NCBI GenBank assembly: GCA_045534095.1
Contig: JAZSJA010000096.1
Coordinates: forward strand, 1 to 23,345
Direction of reading: 5' to 3'
Length of the DNA: 23,345 nucleotides
Source: UMGS1279 sp045534095
Lineage (GTDB): Bacteria; Bacillota; Clostridia; Oscillospirales; Acutalibacteraceae
The notes under the pieces were generated by a model, which did not search any database, was not told where the DNA came from, and was given only the letters and a program-made list of their open reading frames with translations. Position 1 is the first letter of the stretch. Every line of letters begins with the position of its first letter. The position numbers and the translations under genes were made by a program. Below, one piece after another: positions 1 through 7,207 of the stretch.

Positions 1-1
1 T

Positions 2-580
2 AATCAACCTGACGAAGATCCTTGGTATGGACTTCAGGCTATTGTTGGTGCCCTTTGTGCCCAGTCTTTTGGTGTAAGTAATATCATAAGCTGGCAGGCA
101 ATCGATCAGCTTTGGACAGACCAAACCAACACCGGCGGCGAGTTCATTGATGGTATTCATATGTGTGGTGCAATGCCCTCACTCTTCAATTCCGACGTTC
201 CTCGTGGTGAGTATTATATGTGGGGTCTTTTCTCCAGATATAACGGCTATGAAAAAGGTAAGGTTTATAAAACTGACTACGTTAATGAATACTGGATTTC
301 AGGACTTCATTTAGGTGTAGTTGAGCATGCAGATGGCAACTGGACCATTACCGTTGTTAATGCTGATGCTATTGAAGATCGCATTTTCCAACTCAATTTG
401 GAAAAAGCAATTGGAAAAACCTTCTATCGTCATACCGAAAACGTTAATACCTGCCAAAGAAATACCGGTGCGGTTATCGCCGATGTAGATAAGGTTTTTG
501 TTAACGTTAAGGATAAAATTAAAGATATGCTCCCCGCAGGTACTGTAGCAATCTACACTACTATTGAGGATCAAAGATAA
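2..580 (+). CDS. C-terminal fragment of a probable glycoside hydrolase
   Basis: The reading frame is open from the first bases of the window to a TAA, giving 192 visible residues; the start and most of the protein lie upstream. The visible part begins with what looks like the end of a barrel-type hydrolase domain: a segment ISWQAIDQLW, an acidic stretch, then YYMWGLFSRYNGYEKGKVYKT. It closes with an all-beta, C-terminal sandwich-like domain ending in LPAGTVAIYTTI. That ending, a proline-glycine turn before a xVxxYTT strand, is common in clan GH-A hydrolases such as families 5, 30 and 39. No catalytic glutamate can be assigned in the fragment, so the family and substrate are not determined. 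It is transcribed alone towards ypeB and ends at a strong terminator. An uncharacterised carbohydrate-active or surface protein remains possible. Confidence 0.6.
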   Translation, partial: NQPDEDPWYGLQAIVGALCAQSFGVSNIISWQAIDQLWTDQTNTGGEFIDGIHMCGAMPSLFNSDVPRGEYYMWGLFSRYNGYEKGKVYKTDYVNEYWISGLHLGVVEHADGNWTITVVNADAIEDRIFQLNLEKAIGKTFYRHTENVNTCQRNTGAVIADVDKVFVNVKDKIKDMLPAGTVAIYTTIEDQR

Positions 581-592
581 GTAATATAAACA

Positions 593-631
593 CCCCGCAA
601 TAGAGTTATTTCTATTGCGGGGATATTTTTT
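593..631 (+). terminator. Rho-independent terminator after the partial hydrolase gene
   Basis: A perfect 12-bp stem (CCCCGCAATAGA at 593-604 paired with 611-622) closes a 6-base loop and is followed by ATATTTTTT. It lies 12 bases after the stop codon. The next gene, ypeB, converges on it. On the minus strand the hairpin is followed only by TGTTTATATT, so it may also stop ypeB transcripts, less efficiently. Confidence 0.92.
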
Positions 632-668
632 GCACCAAATAGGTTTTTGTAATTTAATTGCCGTAAAT

Positions 669-2009
669 TTACTTTGTTAAGGTTCCTCCATCGGTTTTAA
701 GGAGTATAAAAATCTGTTCCTCGTTTAAGGTTTCGGTGTTCACGTAAACCAAAATTTCCTCTTTTTCCTCCCCCGTACACAAAAATTCATAACAATATAG
801 TTCCTTTTGCCCGCCCGAGGGTATAATTGCCATATGGGTGCTTTTGATTTTTAGATGAGGACTTATAACCTGAGCCGCATCTTTGGTTGTGTGAATAGGC
901 ACTTTAAGTGTGCGGGCTTTGTGATTCATCAAAAATCCTCTCGCCTCATAAAAAACCACCTCGTTGTTATCAAGGGCAACTCCTATTTTAATAAGGTCGG
1001 GGTAACAAATGGTATCATCCTGAAGAAAGGCGAAATTCACAACGCATACACCCTCATCAGCAAAATAATAGCTCGTTTCAAAATTACCAATCTCAAGAGT
1101 TTTAATATATTTTTTTGCCGTTTCAACAGCACCATCGTAATCGACACCCGTGGGATTTATTTCCCTGGTTTTCCTAAAGGAGCAAAGATATCCGCCTTTT
1201 TTAGTAATTGATATGGTACCACCCTTAAATTCAAAAACATAGGACGGCATTTTACCCTCTTCCATTCGGGAAAGATATAAATCATCAGAATCCATAGATA
1301 AATATTTGGCGGCAAGATTTTTGGCGGCAGATTCAGAAATTGCCTTTGCATTTTTAAGCATTTCAGGATTTTTCTCTAAAATATGGTCGGAAAAAGGACC
1401 ATCATAAATTAGAGTGGGGTAGTCGCTCAGTGCCTCTTCGGTTTGCCCCAAAGGGGACAGGCTATCATTTGGAATTTCCACGTCGTTTAGAGTGTTATCA
1501 ATTTCATTTTCCCAATTTTCTGTGGTGTTATAAATTGCTTGGGCATCATTAAAGCCGTCACTTAAATTCTTGGCGATTTTTGAAAGCTTAAATAAATTTT
1601 CTCGCTCCTTTGGGCTTATTTCCTGACCCTTTGCAACGCTATTAGAAAGGGATAAGGAATAATCGCTGACTTGGTTTAAAAATTTTGAAACAGTTTCGGT
1701 GCTTTGGTGGTTTGCGGGGAGTGCGTTCAAGGCGGCTGAGGCGGTGCCTGTTTGCAAAACAAGTCTGTTGGTAAGGGCAGTAAAGGTTGCCGGTGTACCA
1801 ACGTAAAGTGCTTTCCCTAGGGTTATGGAAATGTTTTCCATCTCACTACTAAGGCTCTCCATAGCCGATTGATACCTATAAATAAGCTGTGTTTTAAGAT
1901 TTTTTATTTTGTGTGAGTTATATATAACGTTACCTAAAAACACTAGTGAAAAAGCCACAAGAAAACTGATAATTCTTACAAGACAACGCTTTTTTAAGTA
2001 AATTTTCAT
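669..2009 (-). CDS. ypeB: Spore germination protein YpeB
   Basis: The protein has 446 residues, near the usual YpeB length of about 450. In spore formers YpeB is made in the forespore and placed at the inner membrane/cortex, where it is needed for localisation and stability of the cortex-lytic enzyme SleB. The sequence shows one N-terminal membrane segment (about residues 9-28), a long helical domain, the family-typical YPTLIYDGPFSDHI segment, then PepSY/YPEB-like repeats (ESAAKNLAAKYL, DGAVETAKKYIKTL, TKDAAQVISPHL). The ATG at 2009 is preferred over an in-frame GTG at 2018 because AGGTGAT, matching the 3' end of 16S rRNA, lies just before the ATG and would overlap the GTG. Unusually, no sleB lies directly upstream, where it is normally found; instead there is a repeat-containing gap. 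Confidence 0.88.
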   Translation of the reverse strand: MKIYLKKRCLVRIISFLVAFSLVFLGNVIYNSHKIKNLKTQLIYRYQSAMESLSSEMENISITLGKALYVGTPATFTALTNRLVLQTGTASAALNALPANHQSTETVSKFLNQVSDYSLSLSNSVAKGQEISPKERENLFKLSKIAKNLSDGFNDAQAIYNTTENWENEIDNTLNDVEIPNDSLSPLGQTEEALSDYPTLIYDGPFSDHILEKNPEMLKNAKAISESAAKNLAAKYLSMDSDDLYLSRMEEGKMPSYVFEFKGGTISITKKGGYLCSFRKTREINPTGVDYDGAVETAKKYIKTLEIGNFETSYYFADEGVCVVNFAFLQDDTICYPDLIKIGVALDNNEVVFYEARGFLMNHKARTLKVPIHTTKDAAQVISPHLKIKSTHMAIIPSGGQKELYCYEFLCTGEEKEEILVYVNTETLNEEQIFILLKTDGGTLTK

Positions 2010-2172
2010 TTTTATCACCTAAAAAGAGTATTCCCTTAAAATTCAAATTTATTAAGCATTATATTAACCTATAAGAAAAATGTGGTGCTAATGGCAAAAA
2101 ATCAAATTTGTACGAAACCTTTTTCGGTATGTCGTAAACGCCATACCCTACAAATTACACTCACCATTCCTA

Positions 2173-2345
2173 CGTTCAAATAACAATTTATCTGTGACCT
2201 TATGGCCGCGGAACGAGATTGTGACGATGATTAAAACCTATTCGGATAAAAAGAACGCTTGGCGTTCAAATAACAATTTATCGCTCCCTTTCCGGCCGCG
2301 GAACGGATCTTTGCCGTTCGCACAAATCTTTTTCGGAATAAAAAT
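2173..2345. repeat. Two degenerate copies of a ~90-bp dispersed repeat
   Basis: The 20-mer CGTTCAAATAACAATTTATC occurs exactly at 2173-2192 and again at 2263-2282. Each copy is followed at the same distance by GGCCGCGGAACG (2203-2214 and 2293-2304) and later by TTCGGA plus an A-rich run, so this is a tandem duplication with a period of 90-91 bp whose inner parts have diverged. The junction between the copies contains GAACGC-TTG-GCGTTC, a short inverted repeat. The same core recurs inverted at 13026-13044, in front of the ABC genes. The element is non-coding and lies only between genes. Confidence 0.75.
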
Positions 2346-2391
2346 AAAATCCGCAACGAAAGTGCTTTTTCACACTTTTATTGCAGATTTT
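2346..2391 (-). terminator. Probable terminator of the prmA-prfB operon (minus strand)
   Basis: On the minus strand an 11-bp outer stem (AAAATCTGCAA with TTGCGGATTTT, one G-U pair) and a 6-bp inner stem (AAAGTG/CACTTT) form an elongated hairpin, followed by ATTTTTATT. The wobble pair fits only if the minus strand is transcribed; on the plus strand the same position is a C-A mismatch. It lies about 70 bases after the membrane-protein stop codon. Confidence 0.55.
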
Positions 2392-2459
2392 ATGCTTCTT
2401 TTATTCTTATTTAAAGGGATTTAATAAATTTTGGTTTTTATAACTATTTAATATTTATT

Positions 2460-3251
2460 TTATTCAGTTGTTTTGTTTTTGCAAATATCCACAAGGTAAA
2501 CGGCAATGAAAAATGCCATAAACAAGCCGGTGATTGGGTTATCAATCGGGGTATGAACAAAGGTGAAATCACCCACTACATAAGTAATCAAGCAGGGGAT
2601 AGAGGAAACTGCGGTGAAAAGCACCGCTGCAATTCCCGTTGCAACAAGCTTTCTGTTAGTTGTTGATTTTGAAATAGAGCAAATGGATTTTCCGAAAAAC
2701 AAAAAGAATACAAGTGTTGAAATAAGCATAAGCACGTCGTAAAGGTTTTCGGATATGTTGGACATTCCCGTAAAGCAAATGAAGGTGGACATAAGCCTTA
2801 CAACCCACGCAACAATAAACACAATGCTTAGTTCAGGATGTATTTTTTTGTTAAAGAGTATGGCTGCACCTAACCAACAAAAAGCGGCGGCAGAGGCCAA
2901 AATCATAATTACTCTAAGCCCTAAAAGAAACTCGGGTACGGCGGTAAGGGTAACTGTATTTATAAAGGGCTCTATAAAATTGGCTATTCCCGCAAAAAGT
3001 GCGGCAGTTCCTAAAATAACAGAGGAGGATGGTGCGGTAGATAATTCTTTTTTATCAAAAAGGAATATCAAAAGGGAGGCAAAGGCAATTATGCCAACCA
3101 AAACCACCATAATGGTTATGCCGATTCCCTCAAGCCCTTCTTTATAAAATCCGCTTTTTGAATCGGTTAAAATTATAAGTTGAATGGTGCGAAGTATAAC
3201 CGCCGAAACAAGTGCAACTGCGGCAAATATAAAAATTTTAAGATGTTTCAT
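2460..3251 (-). CDS. Uncharacterised multi-pass membrane protein
   Basis: This is a 263-residue, very hydrophobic protein with about eight predicted membrane helices, near residues 5-28, 40-64, 74-95, 103-131, 136-158, 167-188, 199-223 and 235-255. Its loops are short, with no nucleotide-binding or catalytic motif that I recognise. The ATG at 3251 is supported by GAGGT eight bases upstream. It starts 10 bases after the prfB stop, so it is almost certainly translated from the same transcript as prmA and prfB. No function can be assigned from sequence. Its place behind two translation-related genes does not by itself imply a role in translation. Confidence 0.82.
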   Translation of the reverse strand: MKHLKIFIFAAVALVSAVILRTIQLIILTDSKSGFYKEGLEGIGITIMVVLVGIIAFASLLIFLFDKKELSTAPSSSVILGTAALFAGIANFIEPFINTVTLTAVPEFLLGLRVIMILASAAAFCWLGAAILFNKKIHPELSIVFIVAWVVRLMSTFICFTGMSNISENLYDVLMLISTLVFFLFFGKSICSISKSTTNRKLVATGIAAVLFTAVSSIPCLITYVVGDFTFVHTPIDNPITGLFMAFFIAVYLVDICKNKTTE

Positions 3252-3261
3252 AGTTTTACCT

Positions 3262-4377
3262 CTATTTAATTTCGCCTAAGGATAAAGCCTTTAGATAGGC
3301 GTTTATAAATCCATCTAAATCGCCATCCATAACGGCGCCTATATTTCCGTTTTCAAAATTGGTGCGATGGTCTTTTGCAAGGGTATAGGGCATAAATACG
3401 TAGGAGCGTATTTGTGAACCCCAAGCAATTTCCTTTTGTACACCCTTTATATCCTCAATTTTATCCAAATGCTCACGTTCTTTGATTTCTACAAGCTTGG
3501 ATTTAAGCATTTTAAGGGCAACCTCGCGATTTTGGTGTTGGCTTCGCTCGTTTTGGCAAGCAACAATAATTCCGGTTGGAAGGTGAGTGATTCTTATTGC
3601 AGATTCGGTTTTATTAACGTGCTGACCACCTGCACCGCCCGAACGGTAGGTGTCTACCTTTAAATCTTCAGGGCGAATGTCAATCTCTACGTCGTCGTCA
3701 ATTTCCGGCATAACCTCAAGGGAGGCGAAGGAGGTGTGACGGCGACCTGAGGAGTCAAATGGGGAGATTCTAACCAAACGGTGTACACCTGTTTCACCCT
3801 TTAAATATCCATAGGCGTTTTCACCCTCTACCTGTAAAACAGCACTTTTAAGACCTGCTTCCTCGCCGTCTAAAAAGTCAAGCATTTTCACCTTAAAGCC
3901 GTGAGCTTCGCCCCAACGGGTGTACATTCTTACAAGCATTTGGTTCCAGTCTTGTGCTTCGGTACCACCTGCACCTGCGTGGAAGGTGAGAAGAGCGTTT
4001 TTGCTGTCATATTCGCCTGTAAGTAAGGTAGAAAGAGTGGCGGCCGAAAGCTTGTTTTCAAATTCGCTGACGCCCTCAACAATTTCTTCCAAAAGAGAAA
4101 GGTCTTCCTCTTCATTAGCGAGTTCAATAAGAGTTAGCAAATCGTCAAACTGATTTTTAATATCGGCGGCCATTTCAACCTTGCCTTTTTTTACGCTAAT
4201 CTGTTTTAAAACTTCACCCGAGTTGGTTTGGTCATCCCAAAATCCGGGTAGTGTAGTTCTGTTTTCAAGCTCCTCAATCTCTTTGCTGAGCTGTTCAAGG
4301 CCAAGAGCATCCTCAAGTGCAGTTACCTCAGCTCTAAAGCCCTCAAGTTTTAGTCTTTGTTCATCAAATTCTATCAT
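3262..4377 (-). CDS. prfB: Peptide chain release factor 2
   Basis: RF2 reads UGA and UAA stop codons in the ribosomal A site and triggers peptide release. At 371 residues the protein is full length. The anticodon-like SPF tripeptide is at residues 205-207 and the catalytic GGQ at 250-252 inside GGAGGQHVNKTES, both at the numbering known for E. coli RF2. HAGAGGTEAQDW is the conserved domain-2 segment. The ATG at 4377 has AGGAG at a good distance and lies 9 bases after the prmA stop. Most bacterial prfB genes carry an autoregulatory +1 frameshift near codon 25. Here the N-terminus through ALGLEQLSKEIEELE is in one frame with no in-frame TGA, so that control is absent. Confidence 0.97.
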   Translation of the reverse strand: MIEFDEQRLKLEGFRAEVTALEDALGLEQLSKEIEELENRTTLPGFWDDQTNSGEVLKQISVKKGKVEMAADIKNQFDDLLTLIELANEEEDLSLLEEIVEGVSEFENKLSAATLSTLLTGEYDSKNALLTFHAGAGGTEAQDWNQMLVRMYTRWGEAHGFKVKMLDFLDGEEAGLKSAVLQVEGENAYGYLKGETGVHRLVRISPFDSSGRRHTSFASLEVMPEIDDDVEIDIRPEDLKVDTYRSGGAGGQHVNKTESAIRITHLPTGIIVACQNERSQHQNREVALKMLKSKLVEIKEREHLDKIEDIKGVQKEIAWGSQIRSYVFMPYTLAKDHRTNFENGNIGAVMDGDLDGFINAYLKALSLGEIK

Positions 4378-4386
4378 TATAAACTC

Positions 4387-5301
4387 CTATTTTGCTAAAA
4401 AAGCCACCCAATTATTTGTAGTCATTTTTTCTATAATGGTATAACCGCGTTCCTTTAAAGCGTCTTCAACCTCGTCGGCTCTAATATCAATTATGCCCGA
4501 GCATAGGAAGTAACCATCCTTTTTCATATGCTTTCTGGCCGAATCGGCAAGGGCAATAATTGCATCGGCGACAATGTTAGCAACAACAATATCATAGGTT
4601 TCGGTTATTTCATCGTCTAAATTACCAAGAATATATTTAGCTTTATCCTCAATGCCGTTTAAAGCGGCATTTTCCTTTGCAACCTTTACGGCAACAGGGT
4701 CAATATCTACACCAACAACGTCCTTAGCACCAAGTAAAATGGCGGCGATGGAAAGAATGCCACTGCCCGAACCAATATCAAGCACGGTGATATCGGGGGT
4801 AACGAGCTTTTCAAGTGCCTCAAGGCACATAGAGGTGGTGGCGTGAGTACCCGTACCAAAAGCGGCACCGGGGTCTAGATTAAGCACAACTCGGCCATCT
4901 TTATTATCGTATTCTTCCCAGCTTGGGCGAATACAAAGACGCTCGCCGATTTCGGTGCATTTGAAAAACTGTTTCCAGTTATTCTCCCATTCTTCCTCAG
5001 AAATATCAATTTCGCCCAGCTCGTGCTCAATGCCAAGAGCAGTAAGACGTTCGGTTATATATTCAATGCTTTCCTTTGGATTAACTTCCTTTGAAAGATA
5101 AATATGAATTATAGAATGGGTGCGGTCGCTTTTTACTAACTCCTCATCAATTAAATCAATATGAGCTATTTCCATTGCACCTTGCTCTAAATCGGAGTAA
5201 TCCTCAATATAAATTCCGTAAGATACTGTCATATTAGCAATAGCGGCTGCCTCATCGGTTGCCTCTGTGGGAACTTTGATTTTAATTTCGGTCCAATCCA
5301 T
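4387..5301 (-). CDS. prmA: Ribosomal protein L11 methyltransferase
   Basis: PrmA uses S-adenosylmethionine to trimethylate ribosomal protein L11 in the cytoplasm. The 304-residue protein has an N-terminal L11-recognition domain, the family segment NLDPGAAFGTGTHATT (from about residue 141), and the class I methyltransferase glycine loop VLDIGSGSGIL (from about 173), followed by the acidic strand end GVDID and the VANIVAD motif. I place the start at the ATG at 5301, with AAAGGG eight bases upstream. The in-frame TTG at 5307 is too close to that site. It is the first gene of a minus-strand operon with prfB and the membrane protein, and is transcribed divergently from the MATE gene. Confidence 0.95.
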   Translation of the reverse strand: MDWTEIKIKVPTEATDEAAAIANMTVSYGIYIEDYSDLEQGAMEIAHIDLIDEELVKSDRTHSIIHIYLSKEVNPKESIEYITERLTALGIEHELGEIDISEEEWENNWKQFFKCTEIGERLCIRPSWEEYDNKDGRVVLNLDPGAAFGTGTHATTSMCLEALEKLVTPDITVLDIGSGSGILSIAAILLGAKDVVGVDIDPVAVKVAKENAALNGIEDKAKYILGNLDDEITETYDIVVANIVADAIIALADSARKHMKKDGYFLCSGIIDIRADEVEDALKERGYTIIEKMTTNNWVAFLAK

Positions 5302-5357
5302 ATTCAAAACCCTTTCGGAAAATTATTTGAATTAAGGCATAATAACCTTATTATACA

Positions 5358-5386
5358 AATATACCACATTTTGTCTTTAAATGCAA
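5358..5386 (-). promoter_or_regulatory. Probable prmA operon promoter
   Basis: On the minus strand, TTGCAT (5381-5386) and TATATT (5358-5363) are separated by 17 bp, with TGG directly before the -10 giving an extended -10. A second possible -10, TATAAT, lies at 5350-5355. Either would give a leader of about 45 bases to the prmA ATG. Confidence 0.55.
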
Positions 5387-5446
5387 ACAAATACTTAAAA
5401 AAATATAGAATCATAGTAATTGTTTTTTAAAAATATCAAAAAAATC

Positions 5447-5475
5447 TTGTCTATATAAGTAAAATATGATATAAT
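5447..5475 (+). promoter_or_regulatory. Promoter of the MATE exporter gene
   Basis: TTGTCT (5447-5452) and TATAAT (5470-5475) are exactly 17 bp apart, with TGA before the -10, an extended -10 element. Transcription would begin near 5482, about 27 bases before the TTG start codon. Confidence 0.8.
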
Positions 5476-5508
5476 TTTAAAGATTTTTACAAGAAAGAGG
5501 TATAAAAA

Positions 5509-6903
5509 TTGGCTAAGCTTTCACTAGGTTCTGTTGATTTAACCAAAGGTACGCCTTGGAAACAAATTTTGATATTCACCCTACCTATGCTTATTGGTAA
5601 CATAGCACAACAGCTTTATAGTACCGTTGATACTATTGTTGTAGGTAACTATGCCGAAAATGGTAAAAACGCAATAGCGGCGGTAGGTAGCGCACTACCA
5701 ATACTTAATATGATGTTGGTTTTATTCATTGGTATTTCGGCGGGTGCCAGCGTTATGGTAGCACAGTATTTTGGTGCCAGAAACCGCAAAGCCCTATCTC
5801 TTACCGTTGGTAACTGTATTACCGCTACGGCCATAGCTACCGTAGGTTTGATTGTTTTGCTTTTCCCGGTGCTAAAGCCAATATTGGTTATGCTAAAAAC
5901 ACCGATAGCAATTCGTCAGGATTGTTATGAATACCTTATGATTTCCCTTGTGGGTATTGCAGGTATGGCCTTTTATAACATTTTAAGCGGTATTTTAAGA
6001 GGACTTGGCGATTCATTCTCTGCCCTTATTTATCTGCTTGTTGCCACCGTCACAAATATCGCACTTGATATATGGTTTGTTGCGGGGCTTGAAATGGGTG
6101 TAGCGGGAGTTGCACTTGCTACAGTTATTGCACAGTGCATTTCATCAGCACTTTGCCTTTTAAAGCTATCCAGAATGGGTCAGCATTTTGACTTTGGACT
6201 TAAATATTTAAAACCCACTAAAAATTATCTAGTAACCCTTATTAAACTGGGAATTCCCTCAGGACTTACTCAGGCAATAATTTCCTCTGCCATGATAATT
6301 GTACAAGCCTTAACCAATCAGTTTGGAGAGGAATTTATAGCTGCTAACGTAATTATTATGCGTGTGGATGGCTTTGCCATGATGCCTAACTTGTCTTTTG
6401 GAATGGCTCTTACCACCTATGCCGGACAAAACGTGGGTGCCGGACTTTATGATAGAGTTAAAAAAGGTGCAAAGCAAGGTGCTTTTATGGCGGTTGCCTG
6501 TTCTGCTGTAATAACCGTAGTAATTCTTTTGTTTGGTAAACACCTTATGGGATTGTTTATTGATTCCTCTGAAACCGATGCTAGCGGCATTGTGGATTTA
6601 AGTTATCGTCTTATGATGATTTTGGCAGTAGGATATATAGCAATGGCGGTTACTCAAAGCCTTTCGGGTATTATGCGTGGTGCAGGCGATACTATGACGC
6701 CAATGTGGATTTCTTTAATAACTACCGTTGCCGTTCGCGTTCCTATTGCATATGGAATTTCATATTTAACTGCTACTGAAGCACTCCCAAACGGACGAAA
6801 AGAATGTATACAAATATCCCTTCTTTGCTCTTGGGTGTTAGGTGCTGTTTTAACAGCGATTTTCTATGCACGCGGCAAATGGAGATCAAAGGCAATTAAA
6901 TAA
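5509..6903 (+). CDS. MATE family multidrug/cation antiporter
   Basis: The protein has 464 residues, the usual size for a 12-helix MATE transporter. These proteins export drugs, dyes or metabolites across the cytoplasmic membrane using a Na+ or H+ gradient. The N-terminus carries the family signature from PMLIGNIAQQLYSTVDTIVVGNY to GISAGASVMVAQYFGARN, and the second half repeats the fold with GMALTTYAGQNVGAG and GIMRGAGDTMTPMW. The start is a TTG at 5509 with AAAGAGG eight bases before it; no better ATG exists nearby. It is a single-gene unit with its own promoter and terminator and lies divergent to prmA. The substrate cannot be told from sequence. Confidence 0.93.
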   Translation: MAKLSLGSVDLTKGTPWKQILIFTLPMLIGNIAQQLYSTVDTIVVGNYAENGKNAIAAVGSALPILNMMLVLFIGISAGASVMVAQYFGARNRKALSLTVGNCITATAIATVGLIVLLFPVLKPILVMLKTPIAIRQDCYEYLMISLVGIAGMAFYNILSGILRGLGDSFSALIYLLVATVTNIALDIWFVAGLEMGVAGVALATVIAQCISSALCLLKLSRMGQHFDFGLKYLKPTKNYLVTLIKLGIPSGLTQAIISSAMIIVQALTNQFGEEFIAANVIIMRVDGFAMMPNLSFGMALTTYAGQNVGAGLYDRVKKGAKQGAFMAVACSAVITVVILLFGKHLMGLFIDSSETDASGIVDLSYRLMMILAVGYIAMAVTQSLSGIMRGAGDTMTPMWISLITTVAVRVPIAYGISYLTATEALPNGRKECIQISLLCSWVLGAVLTAIFYARGKWRSKAIK

Positions 6904-6915
6904 AACCTTAATTAT

Positions 6916-6956
6916 AAAAATAACTGTCGGTTATAAAAATCGGCAGTTATTTTTTT
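6916..6956 (+). terminator. Rho-independent terminator after the MATE gene
   Basis: The stem TAACTGTCG / CGGCAGTTA (one G-U pair), extended by A-T pairs, closes a loop of about 10 bases and runs into seven Ts. It begins 13 bases after the MATE stop codon. Confidence 0.9.
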
Positions 6957-7120
6957 GTTCTTTTTTAAAAAGGCATAATCTCTTTTAAAAAGTGGGATAT
7001 TAAGTAAAGGTATAATTTTTTAATCCTATTGTATCTTTTTGGCAAAACTACCATATTTTTGTAGGAATTGCACAAAAGTAGAGGCTTAATATTTATACCT
7101 ACCTTTTAAAATACACAAAA

Positions 7121-7192
7121 AACCACTTGCTAAACAAAATCGTTAGTGTTATAATATAGTAGTAATATAGTGTTTTTGTTTGGCAAGTGGTT
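7121..7192. promoter_or_regulatory. 19-bp inverted repeat flanking the glgB promoter, probable operator
   Basis: AACCACTTGCTAAACAAAA at 7121-7139 matches the reverse complement of 7174-7192 at 18 of 19 positions. The left arm contains the promoter -35, the -10 lies in the 34-bp spacer, and the right arm sits in the leader directly before the glgB ribosome site. Transcripts from this promoter contain only the right arm, so the symmetry is more likely read as DNA, for example by a dimeric regulator, than as an RNA hairpin. The rest of the gap between the MATE terminator and here (6957-7120) shows nothing I can name. Confidence 0.65.
7127..7155 (+). promoter_or_regulatory. Promoter of the glg operon
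   Basis: TTGCTA (7127-7132) and TATAAT (7150-7155) are 17 bp apart, with TGT before the -10 (extended -10). Initiation near 7162 gives a leader of about 46 bases before the glgB ATG. The -35 is embedded in the inverted repeat. Confidence 0.8.
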
Positions 7193-7207
7193 AAAGGGAG
7201 AAATACC

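Larger units (their letters stand above)
2010..2459. other. 450-bp gap between ypeB and the membrane-protein gene
   Basis: I see no convincing gene here. The stretch holds the upstream region of ypeB, a degenerate tandem repeat of about 90 bp (2173-2345, described separately) and a hairpin at 2346-2391 that probably ends the prmA-prfB operon. A TATAAT on the minus strand upstream of ypeB has no good -35 partner, and I could not assign a forespore sigma-factor promoter with confidence. The one open frame across the repeats (plus strand, 2194-2424) has low-complexity content and no ribosome site, so I do not call it. Confidence 0.6.

Noticed and set aside
855..1211. 118-codon plus-strand frame inside ypeB
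   Set aside because: It is antisense to a clear ypeB coding sequence, without a ribosome site.
2194..2424. Plus-strand open frame of 76 codons in the ypeB upstream gap
   Set aside because: It lies across the degenerate repeats and the minus-strand terminator, has no ribosome site and does not resemble any protein I know.
7127..7155. Possible CcpA (cre) operator in the glgB promoter
   Set aside because: No match good enough to the TGnAAnCGnTnnCA pattern; the inverted repeat present is a different sequence.
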